Assembly (NCBI RefSeq): GCF_963678635.1
Contig: NC_087068.1
Span: 57,459,896 to 57,523,895, forward strand
Direction of reading: 5' to 3'
From: Symsagittifera roscoffensis
Lineage: Eukaryota; Xenacoelomorpha; Acoela; Convolutidae
Length of the DNA: 64,000 bases
The position numbers were made by a program, and so were the translations under genes. This document shows positions 55,353 through 64,000 of the stretch, piece after piece (the stretch's first letter is position 1; every line of letters starts with the position of its first letter). The notes below the pieces were generated by a model. That model was not told where the DNA came from, made no database searches, and saw only the letters and a list, made by a program, of their open reading frames with translations.

Positions 55353-55946
55353 GTGAGTACTACTTTCAATTACTCATCAAATTTTGTCGAAAAAATTAGA
55401 ATTTTTTTTCAATTTGTCGACAAAAAAAAATTGGGAAAACCAAAAATTTTCGAGAAAATTTTTTTCTGAAATTTGGCAAAAAATTTTTTTCGAAAAAAAA
55501 TTGTCGAAAATTTGGGTGAAAAAATTTGTCGAAAAAAAAATTTGGGAAAAAATTTTTTTCGAAAAAAAATTTGTCGAAAATTTGGGATAAATTTTTTTCG
55601 AAAAAAAAATTGTCGAAAAAAAAATTTGGGAAAAAAAATTTTTTCGAAAAAAAATTTGTCCAAAATTTGTGAAAAAATTTTTTTCGAAAAAAAACTGTCG
55701 AAAAAAAATTTGGGAAAAAAAATTTTTTCGAACAAAAAATTGTCGAAAAAAAAATTTGGGAAAAAAAATTTTTTTCGAAAAAAATTTTGTCGAAAAAAAA
55801 ATTTGGGAAAAAATTTTTTTTCGAAAAAAAATTTGGGAAAAAATTTTTTTTCGAAAAAAAATTTGTCGAAAATTTGGGGAAAAATTTTTTTCAAAAAAAA
55901 ATTTCAGTGTATAAACGATTAGTAATAATTTATTCATTTTATTTAG
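55353..55946 (+). other. 594-bp spliceosomal intron in PolB filled with AT-rich palindromic satellite
   Basis: The donor GTGAGT at 55,353 and the acceptor TTCATTTTATTTAG ending at 55,946 are both good consensus sites, and removing the interval keeps the PolB frame (3,796 + 773 bp is a multiple of three). Between about 55,385 and 55,905 it consists of variants of GTCGAAAAAAAAATTTGGG and AAATTTTTTTCGAAAAAAAA, so both strands are nearly stop-free in several frames. The long frames predicted here (for example on the minus strand, 55,377-55,937) are artefacts of the repeat. Confidence 0.8.
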
Positions 55947-56719
55947 ATCATCGAAAGCTTTCAGCTAAAGGCATTTCCAGGGCAACTCAAAATCTTCTTA
56001 CTCATCGGAACTATGAAGAAACTCTTGAGACGGGTAGTCTCTATCGAGCTGAAAATACCAGAATTGCATCTGATCGTCATGTTCTGAATACTGTTCGTAC
56101 GAATAAGATAGCATTGTCATCGTTCGACGATAAACGGTATATATTGGATGATGGCATTTCAACGTTGCCATATGGTTACATCGAGTCTTCAGAACCGCCT
56201 TCAAACGATAGTCGTGGTGGTAATAACAGCTCTACATTTCATGCCGATAGTGTGAACGATGAAACATTAGATCGAGATATTGATGATGATGATGATCTAG
56301 ATGCATGGGTTGCTCATTTTGAAGACAATGACGCGCCAATAGAATGGGATCAAGAGAATATACTAGATGGTATGTCGCAAGAACTTGATCGAACACAAAT
56401 AGACTGGGATTATACGCAAGATGAGCGATACGATAGTCAAGATAGCTTCATTGACCCCAGCACAAGCCAATCACATGTACATCGTTCATTGTTCGATCTT
56501 ATGTCAACAGCCTCAAATGAAATAGAATTCCAGACTCCGGATCCTGGATTTGCACGTCTCGATCAGATACACGAGAGTGACCTTGACAGTGACGATATTG
56601 CCGATTTGAGTGCTGAAACTTCTGCAGAATCGTCTTCAGAATCGTCGGATAATTCTTTTCTAGATCGTGAAGCCGTTGAAGATGTGCCAACGCAACCAAA
56701 ACGTTTTCGCAGGAAATAA
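55947..56719 (+). CDS. DNA polymerase B, exon 2 (C-terminal end)
   Basis: Encodes the PolB C-terminus: HRKLSAKGISRATQNLLTH, a Tyr/Glu-rich linker, then NKIALSSFDDKRYIL followed by DGISTLPYGY, the ending typical of Polinton polymerases. It then adds ~170 residues of Asp/Ser/Glu-rich sequence with a poly-Asp run (DRDIDDDDDLDAW) and a basic C-terminal PKRFRRK. Without splicing this segment would be reached only through the satellite. The acidic extension is longer than seems usual and may be lineage-specific. Confidence 0.85.
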
Positions 56720-57030
56720 GAAAAAATTATTTGTTAATGTGATAGTGTGTAAAATATTGTGCAGTAAACAGTAACAGCGTTTACATTCAATGGCCAAGCC
56801 AGAAGTAATTTCGCTGCAAACGCTTCTTATCTAATATTGACTTTGAGACATGTTTTATGTTTTAATGTGTACCAGTGTGCGTGTTAGAATTGGTGTTATA
56901 TTTTAACCAAAAGTTTACAAAATTCAATTTAACCTTGAAACGTATGTTTTCAGTTTAATTCTTCAACAGTTTCTTCCTGAAAGTACTTGACATAGACGTT
57001 TACAGAAACCAGTCTATAGTAATACATAAA
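56720..57030. other. PolB 3' flank
   Basis: About 310 bp between the PolB stop and the right TIR. No gene is seen, and no clear AATAAA was noticed. Confidence 0.4.
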
Positions 57031-57415
57031 AATTTCAAGCTGATTCTATACATATATTCCAAGCATATTCGGTGCAGAAATCAAGCGTCTTTCATATACC
57101 ATGCATGAAACTAATAGCTATAACCACTTTATATACCACTCCAATTTGGTGCATGAACAAAAAGAACGAAATACACCGTCTGGGCATTTGGACGATTTAG
57201 CTATCAACCTAACAAAAATTTACATTCAGGATCATTGGTTTAAAAAATTATACATTGGGATCAAACTTGTGGGATCATTATTTGGGATCATAACAAATTT
57301 TACATGGGATCAGTACTTTTACATGGGATCTCAAAAATTTACGTTGGGATCTCAATACCCAATGATCCCTGTAGGGATCACCCCCCCGATCCCAGTGTAA
57401 ATTAGCTATACTACT
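57031..57415 (-). repeat. Right terminal inverted repeat of Polinton
   Basis: About 385 bp, the reverse complement of 38,769-39,159 with few substitutions. The G/C run is 7 bp here versus 14 on the left, and a 3-bp difference occurs near the inner end. It carries the same GATCCC/GGGATC cluster (57,225-57,395) and the inward-facing TATA-like site (TTTATATACC on the plus strand near 57,130). The frame at 57,101-57,400 mirrors the one in the left TIR and is not a gene. Confidence 0.9.
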
Positions 57416-57591
57416 CCCCCACCCGTAATTTTTATAATTAAAAGTACTGTTCATTTTGTCTGATTGTCATGACAATTGACATGAAGACTAATTAGGCAAT
57501 GATAAACTTATTTGGTCTTCATAATCAACGTTTTAAAACCACTAGTTTGATCATAAAACTGATGCTTGTGTCAGGGGGAGGAAAAAGAGCC

Positions 57592-59000
57592 CAAATTGGG
57601 AAAAGAAGGAAGACTAACGCATTTAATGCTCTAAACTGTAAAAAAAAACTTCAACCATTTTTCCGCCCCCTCACAATAACATCAATTGGCTCCTAACACT
57701 TTCGCGCCACATTTCAAACTTCCCATTTGCTTAGTTATTTTACATGTTATTATGGCTGACTGCGTAATGAGCTCTTTTCCACAACCCCCCCCCCATTTGA
57801 ATTTCAGTTTGAAAAACTAGTTTTAAGTATTCATAAGGTAAACAAATTTTTCATGATGAACAAACTAAATTGAAAACAAAAATGGAAAAAATGAAAGTTG
57901 GGGGAGGTGGAAAAGAAAAGCAAGCGTGATGTTACATTTTAAGGTATCAAAAACAAAAAGTTCGCAACAGTCAAGTTGTTCGCAACAGTCAAACTTCATT
58001 ACTTTATAGCTACATGAAAATAGTTTTTCAAAACTGAAAATCACAACAGACGCGAAGCTGCCCTCTCGGCCACAAACGCTTAGCAACCGGCAAACACTAG
58101 TCACAAAAAAATGCTACTATTGCTGAAAAATCGCTGATGCGATGCAGCATAAGTGGCACCAAAAACAACTAATCCTCCACGCTAACTTTTGCAGGCAAAA
58201 ATTGAAAAGCAAAAGGCCAAATTTTGTAAAAATTATCCATTTCGAAAAATGGCGAGATATATTGAATTACAAAATATCTGAAATCTAGTTTTAATTATTG
58301 TTGTTGTTTGAACAAAGAGCTTATATTGGTTCATTTGATAAATTAAAATTGCAATTGTGCTAACTTATTGTGTTAACTGTGTTTATTTCAAAGCACATGC
58401 TATCAAAAAGCCGTAAAGAAGCCATCAAAATGGCATCAATATTTGCGACCTAGCTCAGGAAAAAAAGAAAAGCAGTTTTTATTACACTACGCTTACTAAA
58501 ACTTGCCAGTATAAACAAGGGGAAAAGCGAAAAATGAATTGTATTGCGTTTTAAATGGTTTTACGAGGTTAAGTATGACAAAGACATATGCATCCTGGGC
58601 TAATTAGTCAGTTTGCCTATTTATGTAACAATTTGACACTGTAAACAAAAAAAATTACTACAAACAATTTGCAAGTGGGGCAGGGGTTTAACAAGAAAAA
58701 GAGACCAAAAAGATCTGACAAAAATGTTTTTCTCCTAGTTTTTTCTTTCAACTTTAAATTGTTTCAAGTGAAAAGTTATTCAAGAGGGTTACCCAAAAGG
58801 TATCTTTTTCCTTCCCTCCCCTCTCCTCACCTGTAAAATTTTACAAATAAAAATTCTGTCCAGATTGTCTGATTGTTATGAAAATTTACATTCGGTCTAA
58901 TTAGGCCATGAAAACTAACCTCGCATAACTACTCATTTAACTATAAGACTGATGCTTGTGTGAGGTGGAGGGTAAGGGAAAAATAGCCCCAAAAAGTCTG
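57592..59000. other. Non-coding interval with MITE pieces
   Basis: Contains C/G-run plus GAGCTCTTTTCC or GAAAAAGAGACC ends at ~57,770, ~58,670-58,710 and a copy-like segment at 58,800-58,990 (CTTTTTCCTTCCCTCC to GGGAAAAATAGCC). CGGCCACAAACGCTTAGCAA near 58,063 recurs diverged near 60,607. No gene. Confidence 0.4.
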
Positions 59001-62000
59001 GTAATCAAAAGGATATTGATACATAGAGGGTTTTTGCAGTAAATGTTTGTTGTTGATTGGTAAATTATGTCCGAATGCGTACTCAGCATTTTTTGGCTTT
59101 TTGTTATCTTTTTGCGTCTGGTAAGAAAATCTGGTAACTAAAAGAATATTGATGAATAGAGGTTTTTTCTTAATAAATGCTTGAGATGTTTTGGTCTGAA
59201 TTTCTAAGGGAGTACTTTTGGATAATGTACAAAGTATTTATAGCCACGCTATCTTTTTTTGGCAGGATAGGTTGGTGCAATTCCTGAGCCTAGTATTGAT
59301 CGTAAACCTATTTTTATGTTTAGGTTTTAATAGATCTATAGGAATAATAGAAATTTAGGGCTTGTTGGAGATCAGCTTCATTTTTTGTTTTCGATTATTG
59401 ATCTGACTAAGAACACTGGTCAGTTTTACAATAATTAAACTAAAAGAGTTTGTAGGTGAATGTGTATTAAAAATGGAGTAAGTAGTAATGAAAACTTTTG
59501 AAGAAAAAGCAGCTAGACGCAAAAACCATAACAAAATGCTAAAAGTACGCATTGTCTAACAAATAAAGTTTTTATTGTTTTTAACTCTTGTAGTCTAATG
59601 CGCCATGAAAATAAACTTTGTAAACACACTGGTTACATTAAAAAACGGATGCTCTCGTGATAATCAAAAACGGTAAAAACATTGAAAACATTGCAAGAAA
59701 AATTGCACAAAAATCTATTCAAAAGGTTATTTTTAATTTTTTTTTCGAAGGGTATAAAATCAATCACTGCCAACAATTCCGCGAAACAAGGTTTGCAAAA
59801 AAAAGGTTTTTTAAAGAAAGAATGAAAAACAAATTTTGATTGTAAAAGTGAATATATTTTCCAATATTTAACAAAATCTAAACTACAGACATCTGAATTT
59901 CCGGGCGCTTAGAAAATTGAACCACCATCCAAAAGTAAAACGAAAAAAGCTTTCTTTTAAACTGCAAATAGTGCTTCAAAACTGGCGTTTTTTATTCGAT
60001 TTGACTGAAAAAAAACAGACTAGAACTACCACACAATGCTTGCCTATGCAAACAACTAATTAAAGAAACTGGCTGTTTAAAAATTTCTGATTACTTTTAA
60101 AGCAGTCACTCCAAAATCTGATGAAAATCACACAAAAAAATTACACGGAATAAGCCTTGATATAAATAGAAGTTTTTATTCCCACAGCTCTTTCAAATCT
60201 CTACAACAATTAATGCCTGGAGCTTTTATATATAGTTGACGAAAAAAAAACAAATCAATGATGAGAAACTTGACTTTGTAAGGTAAATTTCTTGCTTAAT
60301 ATAATTAAACAAAAATCCGACGAAATAACTCAACAAATCAAACACATGGACAATGGAATTCAGTTAAGTAAGGTGGTTTCATTCATTCTATCGCAAGCTT
60401 GTCGTGTCTGCAAGGGTCGGAAAATGTCGATACATGGCATCAAAATGTTCAATATCACAGATATTGACACAGAGGCGAAGCTGTGTTTCGCATACACTTC
60501 GAGAACTTGGCGAAAAAGCAGCTCTATAAAATTAAACAAAAAAAGTAGAAATAACCCTAGAATTAGTTTTAAAAAATTCCAGATTGAGAATCTCACGCAC
60601 TAACCTCTCGACCACAGACACTTAGCAATCAGCAAACAGTAGCCACGAATAAAACAAACAACAGATGCCATGAACTTTCTAAGGCTATAGATTGTGTTTA
60701 TAGCAAAAATGCCACCAAATGAGCACTTTTATTTGCGAGTTAGGTTGGAAAACAAGAAGGTTCTAACTAATTCATTAAACTCACAATTTCTAAAAATGAT
60801 GAGATACCAAGAATACTTAACAACGCCAACAAAAAGGAAACCAAAGAAGAACAACTTTTAAGAACTTGAACAATAAAATTTTGAAAAGAGTAATGAACGC
60901 AAGTAAATAGGAAAAAAACACTCTTTGTTGAAAAAATCTCAATTTTCCACTTTCAAAATAATAGATGGCCTTTCAGCTCTTTCAAATTTCTAGAACAATT
61001 AATGCCTGGTGCTTTTTTGATATCATTAACCCAACTTGAGAAAACTGGATTGACAGGTAAGGTTTTTATTCCGGATAAAATCTAAGAATTGAATTCCACT
61101 TTCGAAACTACAAAATCGTTCACGTGTTTTTACGCCATTTCCACGTTCTTAGTTGGAAAGTAAATACTTAGTTGGTATTTACGTCACTTTCAGCAGATGA
61201 GTTTCAGTTGAATTCAACAATTGCAGATATACCTAAGTGCATTCATAGTGCCATCAATATGTATGAATGGACATCTGTAGTTATTAAAAAAATTTATGCA
61301 CATTTTAAGACTTTTTCCTGAAAAAAATCATCAAGAATTATATAAGAGAATTCACTACGTTCAGTACTTTCAAACTCCATTAAATTCCAAAAATTATTGT
61401 TGATTGGCAATGTTTTATTTGAGCAATCCCATTTAGAGAAAAGAGGATTATCAGTTTTTTTTTATTTCGCTGGAGACCTACGTTCAAAATTAGAATGTAC
61501 ATTTTTAGGTCCTTGGCGCCCTTGTTGTAGTTTTGGTCCTTCGAACTTTTGGCAAAGGGAATTATAAAAATCACATGTCAAATCGCGAACAAATTCATCC
61601 GAAAAAAAACCATCGCGACCGATATTAATGACATATCAGAAATTATTTTGCTCATCTGGTTATTTATATGGTAAAATGGAGCACACAACTTATAAAACGT
61701 TTTACAAACGCAAGTCTACGAAAATTTACATTTGGAAAACTTTGAAATTCATGTTTAACAGCACAAGTAGTGGTCGGAAACTCCATATTACTATGATTGA
61801 TTTTTTGAGATTTTAATTCAACTTTCAATTAGGAAGTTTTACGGATTTCAAAACATTCGATACTATTTATAGCCAAATTAACTAAAAAAAAAGTAAAAAA
61901 TCAATAAATTAAATTATAAAATAAGTGCAATAAATTAAATTCTTGGTTATAAAATTAAAATTATTAGTTAATGTCAACTTTTTGAAGGATAATTTTGCTA

Positions 62001-62468
62001 AAATATCGATGTTGAGACCATTTTCGTTAGCTAGTTTACGAAAATAATTTAAACTGAAAAAAAACAATCGCTAGCAGCCTTTGGCGTCAACTGATCCAAA
62101 CAAACATATTATCAATAATGTCTACCCTTAAAACATGTCTCTACGTTTTCGGCGCGAAGCGGCAAGTATTTTTACTGACTGATAACACTATTCTTTCAAA
62201 ATAAGCGAATAATGCAATTTATCGCTCGACAAAAAATTTATATAGGCATAACGAAAATGATATCAAACAAATCCAAGATTCTGATTAAATCGTTAAAGAT
62301 TTGACATTAACTGAATAAACTCAAAGGCCAATAGTTATCATAAAAATCAACTGAAGAACCAGTTTTCGAACTGCCTTAATTTAAACTAAATAATCAGCCA
62401 TTTCAGGACGTAATAATTTTTCACTATAAATTAATTTATGGATGAAAATAAGTTAAAATCTTCATGAA
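59001..62468. other. Non-coding AT-rich sequence with dispersed repeats
   Basis: No supported gene. A short direct repeat (CAGCTCTTTCAAATCTCTAC...CAATTAATGCCTGG) occurs at 60,184-60,225 and 60,974-61,015, with a similar neighbourhood. The 103-codon frame at 60,292-60,603 is matched by an equally open antisense frame and has no domain. Confidence 0.4.
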
Positions 62469-62682
62469 TTAAATTGAGTTTTTGTTGGCTTGTGAGCTAC
62501 ACGAGTTTCCTAGTTTGCTTGTGATGATGAGTTTCAACTTGGATATATCTGGTGGTTCTGTTCTGCAACACAGCCCAAACCATCTCACACCGAGAGCATG
62601 CCACTGGACACACTGCGACTCAATGCAGTCGAAGAAGTCCTTCCTCAGCTGTTCAAACTCCTCGGCCGCGAACCCGCCAAAT
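62469..62682 (-). CDS. Probable terminal exon of an unrecognised host gene
   Basis: On the minus strand TTTTGATTTTTCAATAG is a good acceptor. It is followed by about 70 open codons reading FGGFAAEEFEQLRKDFFDC and CVQWHALGVRWFGLCCRTE and ending at a TAA (62,469-62,471). It is GC-richer than its surroundings and protein-like, while the opposite-strand frame is not. The rest of the gene should lie to the right (beyond 62,682) or outside the window. No domain is recognised. Confidence 0.45.
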
Positions 62683-64000
62683 CTATTGAAAAATCAAAAT
62701 TTTATTTACTTTTTTTGAATTTTTGATGGTATATGTTGAAATTTGTCTACATTTCTTCTGCTTACATTGAAAAAAAAATCCTTCAATTCACTTTGACAGA
62801 AATTCAACATCTTTTTTTACAAAAATTATACGTAGCCGCTATGCAGGAAATTTTCTAGCACATGCTCTTTCGATTAAACCTTTAATCTCAAATCTTTCAA
62901 AAAGTACCTCAGATTTGTAAGGGTAGTTTTCAAAAGGAAAAAATTTCAAAAAAAACGGTCAAAATTTGGACATTTTCTAAGGCCATAACTCTTTTTCTAA
63001 ACAAATTAGGGCGCAACAGATTATCCATAGGGATTCCTTAAACACTTGTTTTTTATTCAAAATGACACACGAAAATGATAGAAAAAAGGGTCAAATATTC
63101 CGGCAATGAAATTTTGATTGCAAGAAGGTCATAGAATGTCGGGTGTAGTAAAAGTAGACTAGCGGAACATGCAGACAGCCGGTATTTCCATTAACACCAA
63201 CTTTTGAAAATCGGTTAAATTATTTATCGAGAAAAACTCAAGTTTTGAGAAAGGTCAAAAATTTTTCGAAACATCTCTTAACAATAAAAACAAAAACCAA
63301 ACCCCATATACCCAAACCAGATCCAAATATATAATGCTTTGCAGTAGAAGTAACCCAGATGTAAAAATGCCAACAAATACTCATTTGCGACTTAGGTTGG
63401 AAAAAAGTGTATACCGTAATATGACATTACGCTCCGCGCATGTAACAAGAGCAGCAATTTTAATTAATGAGATTTTCTTTATTCAAAATATGACTCAGCG
63501 ATATAGCGTTTTAAAGTAGGAACTGAAATAGTGCTAAAATTGTGTACATGAAATCAGAGAGGGATCGATGTTTTCCACCCTGAAACAAAAGCATATGTAT
63601 CATCCTCTCATAAAACTTAATGACCCGCCTCAACATAAAAAGACAAAATTGAGCAACACAAAATATGTTTAAAAGAAAAAACATTTTGAGATCAATTTCA
63701 GCTGTTTTAGTGATACACCACTTTATAACGAAATAAAGACAGCCGGTTGCTTTGCAACTAGCACAGAATATTCCGACTGCACTGATTTAAGAAAACAAAA
63801 CAAAGAATGAAAAAATATGAAATCCAAAATTCCAAGAACTTTTCTCTAGAACGGGAACGGTTGACTTAGGTTAAAAATTCAGTGATTGTATTTCACTAAC
63901 AAAACCTTAAACCGAACAAAATTTAAGGTGAGCCTCTGATATTTCGCTAAAAATTTTTAAGTTGTTAAGTTTTTTCGAGAGGAATGATATAGAACCGAAA
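62683..64000. other. Non-coding interval with repeat fragments
   Basis: Near 62,830-62,910 is a fragment of the 8.4-10.6 kb repeat family (TATGCAGGAAATTTTCTAGC, CTTTCGATTAAACCTTTAAT). Near 63,735-63,785 GGTTGCTTTGCAACTAGC and ATTCCGACTGCA recall the hairpin end of the 1.4-7.8 kb repeats. If the 62.5-kb exon belongs to a gene, its upstream intron lies here. Confidence 0.4.

Larger units (their letters stand above)
38769..57415. mobile_element. Complete Polinton/Maverick (adintovirus-like) element, 18.6 kb
   Basis: The element begins AGTAGTATAGCTAATTTACA and ends with its inverse complement, and is flanked by a perfect 6-bp duplication CCCCCA (38,763-38,768 and 57,416-57,421). The 5'-AG ends and 6-bp duplication are diagnostic for Polintons. 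It encodes the full signature set: PolB, retrovirus-like integrase, FtsK/HerA ATPase, adenain-type protease, major and minor capsid proteins. Morphogenesis genes are on the minus strand in the left arm; PolB and one more gene are on the plus strand in the right arm. Several genes carry single frameshifts, so this copy is probably not fully functional. Such elements are viewed as integrated virus-like genomes. Confidence 0.95.
38746..57591. mobile_element. MITE split by the Polinton insertion
   Basis: GGCTCTTTTTGC at 38,746 and GGAAAAAGAGCC ending at 57,591 are the two ends of one GGCTCTTTTT-type MITE. With the Polinton and one CCCCCA removed, the remaining ~200 bp resembles the intact MITE at 35,889-36,108 in length and layout. 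The Polinton therefore landed inside a pre-existing MITE. Confidence 0.65.

Noticed and set aside
55377-55937. Long minus-strand frames (186 and 161 codons) rich in Phe/Lys
   Set aside because: They are read through the AT-rich satellite, which lacks stops in several frames on both strands. The region is better explained as the PolB intron.
60292-60603. 103-codon plus-strand frame
   Set aside because: It is mirrored by an equally open minus-strand frame, has no domain and is embedded in dispersed repeats.
1-64000. CRISPR array, bacterial operon or rRNA genes
   Set aside because: No regularly spaced short repeats with unique spacers, no ribosome-binding-site-led operons and no rRNA sequence were seen. 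Composition, introns and elements are those of an animal genome.

Overview
The window is AT-rich nuclear DNA from an invertebrate animal. It contains spliceosomal introns, a BEL/Pao and a Ty3/Gypsy retrotransposon, MITE-like repeats and a very large self-synthesizing DNA transposon. The species cannot be named from the sequence. Host genes are sparse: a short membrane protein matching the C-terminal half of OST3/OST6 (MAGT1/TUSC3), and a few exon-like pieces with good splice acceptors (11.0-11.9 kb, 62.5 kb). Everything else is mobile or repetitive DNA, or featureless AT-rich sequence.

Layout. 1-10.6 kb: a cluster of ~500-bp repeats that start with a perfect CAGGGC/GCCCTG hairpin, in both orientations, then a diverged ~1.15-kb direct duplication. 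12,702-19,987: a structurally complete BEL/Pao element (187-bp LTRs, 5-bp target duplication ACTCC) whose gag-pol is decayed by in-frame stops and frameshifts. 19,177-23,320: a recent 2.07-kb tandem duplication that joins the 3' end of BEL to part of a minus-strand Ty3/Gypsy element, which runs to about 28.0 kb and is heavily decayed. 30.3-33.7 kb: a tandem array of a ~1.03-kb unit (3.3 copies). 35.9-38.7 kb and 57.4-59 kb: MITEs with GGCTCTTTTT ends and G-rich inner flanks.

The main object is a complete Polinton/Maverick (adintovirus-like) element at 38,769-57,415 (18.6 kb). It has ~390-bp terminal inverted repeats, AG...CT ends and a perfect 6-bp target duplication CCCCCA, and it sits inside one of the GGCTCTTTTT MITEs. 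The left arm, on the minus strand, carries the virion and integration set: adenain-type protease, double-jelly-roll major capsid protein, basic core protein, penton-like minor capsid protein, retrovirus-like integrase, FtsK/HerA packaging ATPase, a conserved two-helix membrane protein, an exonuclease-like protein, a probable HUH-motif protein and several small conserved unknowns. The right arm, on the plus strand, carries a 211-aa protein with a nuclear-localisation-like tail and protein-primed DNA polymerase B.

Most unusual points. PolB is interrupted by a well-formed 594-bp GT-AG, frame-preserving intron packed with a palindromic AT-rich satellite. The PolB start lies in a ~200-bp tandem duplication. 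The TIRs carry an iterated GATCCC motif. The HUH-like gene, the penton gene and an integrase-proximal gene each appear to be broken by a single small frameshift, so this copy is structurally intact but probably no longer autonomous.
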